Of a DNA stretch of 15,595 bases, positions 13,040 through 15,595 are shown piece by piece (within the stretch, counting starts at the first letter, position 1; the number at the start of each line of letters is the position of its first letter). Source of the stretch: Actinobacteria bacterium UBA3086 (GTDB lineage Bacteria; Actinomycetota; Coriobacteriia; Anaerosomatales; UBA3086); NCBI GenBank assembly GCA_002367305.1, contig DFBG01000006.1, positions 44,985 to 60,579 of the forward strand, written 5' to 3'. The notes under the pieces were generated by a model. It was not told the origin of the DNA and ran no database searches. It saw only the letters and a program-made list of their open reading frames with translations. The position numbers and the translations under genes are program-made.

Positions 13040-14287
13040 TTACATACGGTCGGGGTCATCCGTGGGCTGAGAGGGTTCACGTGGTGCACTCTTGATGCCA
13101 GAGGAACCGAAGCCGACGATGTCGTCCCCGAAGCGTTCCCGCAGGTCGTCCAATCTGATCATCAGGGATTCTCGGCGAGCACTGTCTTCGTCTGACACGG
13201 CCACCTGGTCACCAAAGAGGTCGAGTTGCTGCGAGACATCGTCGAATCCGGAGACGCCGACCCCTAACAGTCGTATGCCAACGCCCGGATGCCATAGGGT
13301 CTTGACCAACTGATTGGCGATCGTGCTGAGCGCGTCATCTCGATCCACCGGCTCTGCTACGGTGCGTTGCGCCGAGCGAGTACTGAAGTCTGAGAAACGG
13401 ATCTTCACGGTGACGGTGCGTCCGGCCAGACCCTTGCGACGCAACCGACGGCAGACACGCTCGACCAAGCCGTTCATGGCCCGAGCGATGTCGTCGGGCT
13501 CACGCAGGTCTTGGCTGAAGGTCCGCTCGCCACTCACCGACTTGCGAGGATCGTTGGGCAGAACCGAGCGCGGATCCTCACCGCGTGACCGAGCGCGCAA
13601 CATGAGTCCGCCGGCTCCCAGCACTTCGACGACCGTGGCCTCGTCGAGTGACGCGAGGTCGCCCAGCGTGTGGATCCCGAACGTCTTGAGTTGCGCGCGC
13701 GTCTTCTCGCCGATGCCCGACATGAGACCTGCGGGTAGCGGCGCCAGGAACGAGGCCTCGGTTCCGGGCCGCACCACGGTGATCCCGTGCGGCTTGTCGA
13801 AGTCAGAAGCGATCTTGGCGACCGTCTTGGATGTGGCGACGCCGACCGAGCACGAAACTCCGAGTTCATCGACCCGGGACTGGATATCTCGCGCCACGTC
13901 GATCGGATCGTCCGGACGGCTAGGGGTGGGAGAGACGTCCAAGAACGCCTCGTCGACAGAGACAGGCTGAACGTGGGGAGTCACATCGCGAAAGATGGCG
14001 AACACCGCTTGCGATATCTCGTGATAGCGATCGAAGTGAGGCCTGGCCCAGATTGCGTTGGGGCATAGCGCAGCGGCACGGGCAGAAGGCATCGCAGAGC
14101 GCACGCCAAAGACGCGAGCTTCGTAAGACGCCGCGGATACCACTCCGCGACCGTCAGGAGAGCCGCCCACGATCACCGGCCTGCCGCGCCACTCAGGATT
14201 GTCCAACTGTTCGACAGATGCGAAGAATGCATCCATATCGACATGCAGGATGGCGCGGCCGATCCATGTGGGCGAGTTCGGATTCAT
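13040..14287 (-). CDS. dinB: DNA polymerase IV (Y-family translesion polymerase)
   Basis: A 415-residue Y-family polymerase that copies past lesions with low fidelity. The palm begins HVDMDAFFASVE (15-26) with D17 and the steric-gate Phe22; the second acidic motif is SVDEAFLDV with D112/E113. Further landmarks are GRGVVSAASYEAR (47-59), CSVGVATSKTVAKIASD (146-162), and SGIGEKT (190-196) in the thumb helix-hairpin-helix. The C-terminus carries a clean beta-clamp motif QQLDLFG (353-359), placing it at the sliding clamp. This is an active-looking DinB, not the catalytically dead ImuB, because all carboxylates are present. The ATG at 14287 is the first start before the conserved motif; the ribosome site is weak. 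It converges on dnaE2 and diverges from nfo. No LexA box is visible upstream, so SOS control is not supported here. Confidence 0.95.
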   Translation of the reverse strand: MNPNSPTWIGRAILHVDMDAFFASVEQLDNPEWRGRPVIVGGSPDGRGVVSAASYEARVFGVRSAMPSARAAALCPNAIWARPHFDRYHEISQAVFAIFRDVTPHVQPVSVDEAFLDVSPTPSRPDDPIDVARDIQSRVDELGVSCSVGVATSKTVAKIASDFDKPHGITVVRPGTEASFLAPLPAGLMSGIGEKTRAQLKTFGIHTLGDLASLDEATVVEVLGAGGLMLRARSRGEDPRSVLPNDPRKSVSGERTFSQDLREPDDIARAMNGLVERVCRRLRRKGLAGRTVTVKIRFSDFSTRSAQRTVAEPVDRDDALSTIANQLVKTLWHPGVGIRLLGVGVSGFDDVSQQLDLFGDQVAVSDEDSARRESLMIRLDDLRERFGDDIVGFGSSGIKSAPREPSQPTDDPDRM

Positions 14288-14324
14288 GTTGAGAGTGTAT
14301 CGGGTGATCGACGCGTGGGGTAGG

Positions 14325-14346
14325 ATTCACGGGAAGTGAAATTCAC
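14325..14346. promoter_or_regulatory. Triple TTCAC/GTGAA half-sites between dinB and nfo
   Basis: ATTCAC occurs twice in direct orientation (14325-14330 and 14341-14346) with an inverted GTGAA between them (14336-14340); TTCAC-GGGAA-GTGAA forms a 15-bp inverted repeat. The cluster lies in the 76-bp divergent region, just before the nfo ribosome site AGAGGA. It could be an operator, but no protein is known to me for this motif and chance is possible. Confidence 0.25.
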
Positions 14347-14363
14347 ATGGCGAGAGGACTTCC

Positions 14364-15221
14364 ATGTTGATCGGCGCGCACGTATCAGTGAGTGGCGGCT
14401 ATCCCAAAACTCTTGAATATGCACGATCGGTGGATGCGGAGTGCATCCAGATATTCGCCAAGAGTCCGCGCCAGTGGCGAGGCGCCGTTTTGGATCCTGA
14501 TGCCGCGGCATCCTTTGTGGAAGCCCGGGCAGAGATGGGCGGTATGCCGCTCTTCACCCATACCGCGTATCTGATCAACCTCGCTGCTGCCGATGATGCA
14601 ATGTGGGAGAAATCGGTGTATGCACTTTCCGATGAGATCACCCGCGGCCACCTGTTGGGCGCTGACGGCGTCGTCACGCATCTCGGGTCGAATCCCTCGG
14701 AGGACATCGGACTGACCGCGAAGAGGATCGCGGAAGGAGTCGTCGCTGCTTTTGAACTTTGCGGTGAGTGTACTGCGCGTCTGCTCCTGGAGAACACCGC
14801 GGGTGCGGGAGCGACCTACGGCGGATCCGCCGTGGAACTCGGCGCTGTCGTGCGCGCATCAGGGCTGAACTCCGACATTCTTGGCGTATGTATCGACACG
14901 TGCCACGCACACGCGGCGGGAATCGATGTCAGCGGAAGCGCCGGATGGACTGATCTCCTCGACGCCATCGACTCGGAATGCGGTGAAGGCCGCGTGGGTC
15001 TCATTCACGCGAACGACTGCAAGTTCGGACTCGGTGAGCATAAGGATCGTCATGAGTGGATAGGCGACGGCTTCATCGGAGCCGCCGGATTCTCGGCGAT
15101 GATGGCTCAGGACCGGCTTGCCTCAACGTGCGCGGTGCTTGAGATGCCCGGTGAGATTCCTGACAAGGACAGTGTGAACATCGCACGGTTGAAAGTGTTG
15201 CGGGAGCAGAATCGCAGTTGA
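14364..15221 (+). CDS. nfo: Endonuclease IV (AP endonuclease, Nfo)
   Basis: A 285-residue TIM-barrel AP endonuclease that cleaves 5' to abasic sites and removes 3'-blocking groups in base-excision repair. All nine zinc ligands align with the E. coli enzyme: H66 (FTHTAYLINLA), H106 (VTHLGS), E143 (LLLENTAG), D178 and H181 (VCIDTCHAHAAGID), H215 (IHANDCK), D228 and H230 (HKDRHEWIGDGFIG), and E260. The last ligand sits in VLEMPGE where the family usually has ETP, a conservative oddity. The ATG at 14364 has AGAGGA upstream and begins directly with LIGAHVSVSGG, the family N-terminus. It is divergent from dinB; together with dnaE2 this makes a DNA-repair island. Possible regulation from the 76-bp shared upstream region is unclear. 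Confidence 0.96.
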   Translation: MLIGAHVSVSGGYPKTLEYARSVDAECIQIFAKSPRQWRGAVLDPDAAASFVEARAEMGGMPLFTHTAYLINLAAADDAMWEKSVYALSDEITRGHLLGADGVVTHLGSNPSEDIGLTAKRIAEGVVAAFELCGECTARLLLENTAGAGATYGGSAVELGAVVRASGLNSDILGVCIDTCHAHAAGIDVSGSAGWTDLLDAIDSECGEGRVGLIHANDCKFGLGEHKDRHEWIGDGFIGAAGFSAMMAQDRLASTCAVLEMPGEIPDKDSVNIARLKVLREQNRS

Positions 15222-15246
15222 TTCGTGCTACCTGCGGCTTTAGCAT
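15218..15246 (+). promoter_or_regulatory. Possible promoter for the last gene
   Basis: TTGATT at 15218-15223 and TAGCAT at 15241-15246 are separated by 17 bases, upstream of a gene start at 15300. The -35 hexamer overlaps the nfo stop codon. Both hexamers deviate from consensus, so this is a weak call. Confidence 0.3.
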
Positions 15247-15299
15247 AGAGTCGTAGTGATGAATCAGTGCATACACGACGAACGCGAGGAGTGCGTACC

Positions 15300-15595
15300 A
15301 TGTCGTTCTTCCTTCTCGGACAGGGTAGAGATTCTCTCGATCTGAGACTTATCAGCGATCAGGTCTTCGCCACCAAACATGATGCGATGGCGGAGTTGGC
15401 CAATATAACCGCTGAACCCGATTTTCCTCACTGGGATGCGGATGTCGTGGTCATGGACCTCGATGCGGGCACGCCTGTTCTTCTCGTGAAACCCAGAGTG
15501 GCCGACGTGCCTGTTGAGACCGGTTCAGTCATCGAGTCAACCGATGAGGCTGTCGCTCAACTCGATGACTCTGACGAGCCCGCGCTGGACGAGTC
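15300..15595 (+). CDS. Unidentified acidic protein, N-terminal part (runs off window)
   Basis: An ATG at 15300 preceded by GAGGAG opens a frame that stays open to the window end (98 codons visible). The protein starts MSFFLLGQGRDSLDL, has a hydrophobic strand-like segment VVVMDLDAGTPVLLV at about 54-68, and becomes strongly acidic toward the visible end (ESTDEAVAQLDDSDEPALDE). There is no signal peptide or membrane segment. I do not recognise the family. Codon choice and ribosome site support a real gene, separated from nfo by 78 nt. Confidence 0.75.
   Translation, partial: MSFFLLGQGRDSLDLRLISDQVFATKHDAMAELANITAEPDFPHWDADVVVMDLDAGTPVLLVKPRVADVPVETGSVIESTDEAVAQLDDSDEPALDE

Noticed and set aside
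13314..13970. 218-codon plus-strand open frame opposite dinB
   Set aside because: It is Ser/Arg-rich low complexity and antisense to a clear Y-family polymerase.
14288..14363. LexA box for dinB or nfo
   Set aside because: No CGAAC-N4-GTTCG-like sequence is present in the shared upstream region.

Overview
The window is gene-dense, fairly high-GC DNA with many GTG starts and short or overlapping gene junctions. Three things point to an actinobacterium: the nif3-like / zinc-ribbon coiled-coil / RNase H gene order, which is also seen in mycobacteria; a DtxR/IdeR-type iron regulator with an SH3-like C-terminal domain; and a LexA operator of the Gram-positive CGAAC-N4-GTTCG type in front of a dnaE2 gene. 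The stand-alone PHP-type histidinol phosphatase, queD, FeoB and HD-GYP genes suggest a deep, probably anaerobic lineage such as Coriobacteriia rather than a mycobacterium or streptomycete. That placement is inference.

Layout. (1) 1-4593: one tightly coupled plus-strand cluster made of the end of an unidentified gene, mnmA (tRNA 2-thiolation), a PHP phosphatase, a Nif3/YqfO-like protein, a zinc-ribbon coiled-coil protein, RNase HI and queD (pterin/7-deazaguanine pathway). Four consecutive junctions overlap (ATGA, GTGA, GTGA and an 8-nt overlap), which implies translational coupling. (2) 4594-5065: the only long gap. It holds a perfect 8-bp hairpin, a ~177-bp segment bounded by 14/15-matching inverted repeats (MITE-like or a relic of an insertion element), and a second long hairpin. 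(3) 5066-9105: a metal-homeostasis and signalling unit of a DtxR-family repressor, FeoB, and a membrane-bound HD-GYP c-di-GMP phosphodiesterase. (4) 9155-13018: an SOS-type mutagenesis operon. A perfect 24-bp LexA palindrome fills the spacer of a sigma70-like promoter, followed by a small DUF6504-like gene and dnaE2. (5) 13040-14287, minus strand: dinB (DNA polymerase IV), convergent with dnaE2. (6) 14364-15221: nfo (endonuclease IV), divergent from dinB. (7) From 15300 to the window edge: the start of an unidentified acidic protein.

The genes fall into two functional groups. The first half covers tRNA modification, nucleic-acid housekeeping and iron handling. The second half is a DNA-damage tolerance and repair island (DnaE2, DUF6504-like partner, Pol IV, endonuclease IV). 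The most interesting signal is the compact SOS operon, in which a DUF6504-like protein occupies the place where imuA/imuB usually accompany dnaE2. No tRNA, rRNA, CRISPR array or intact insertion sequence was seen.
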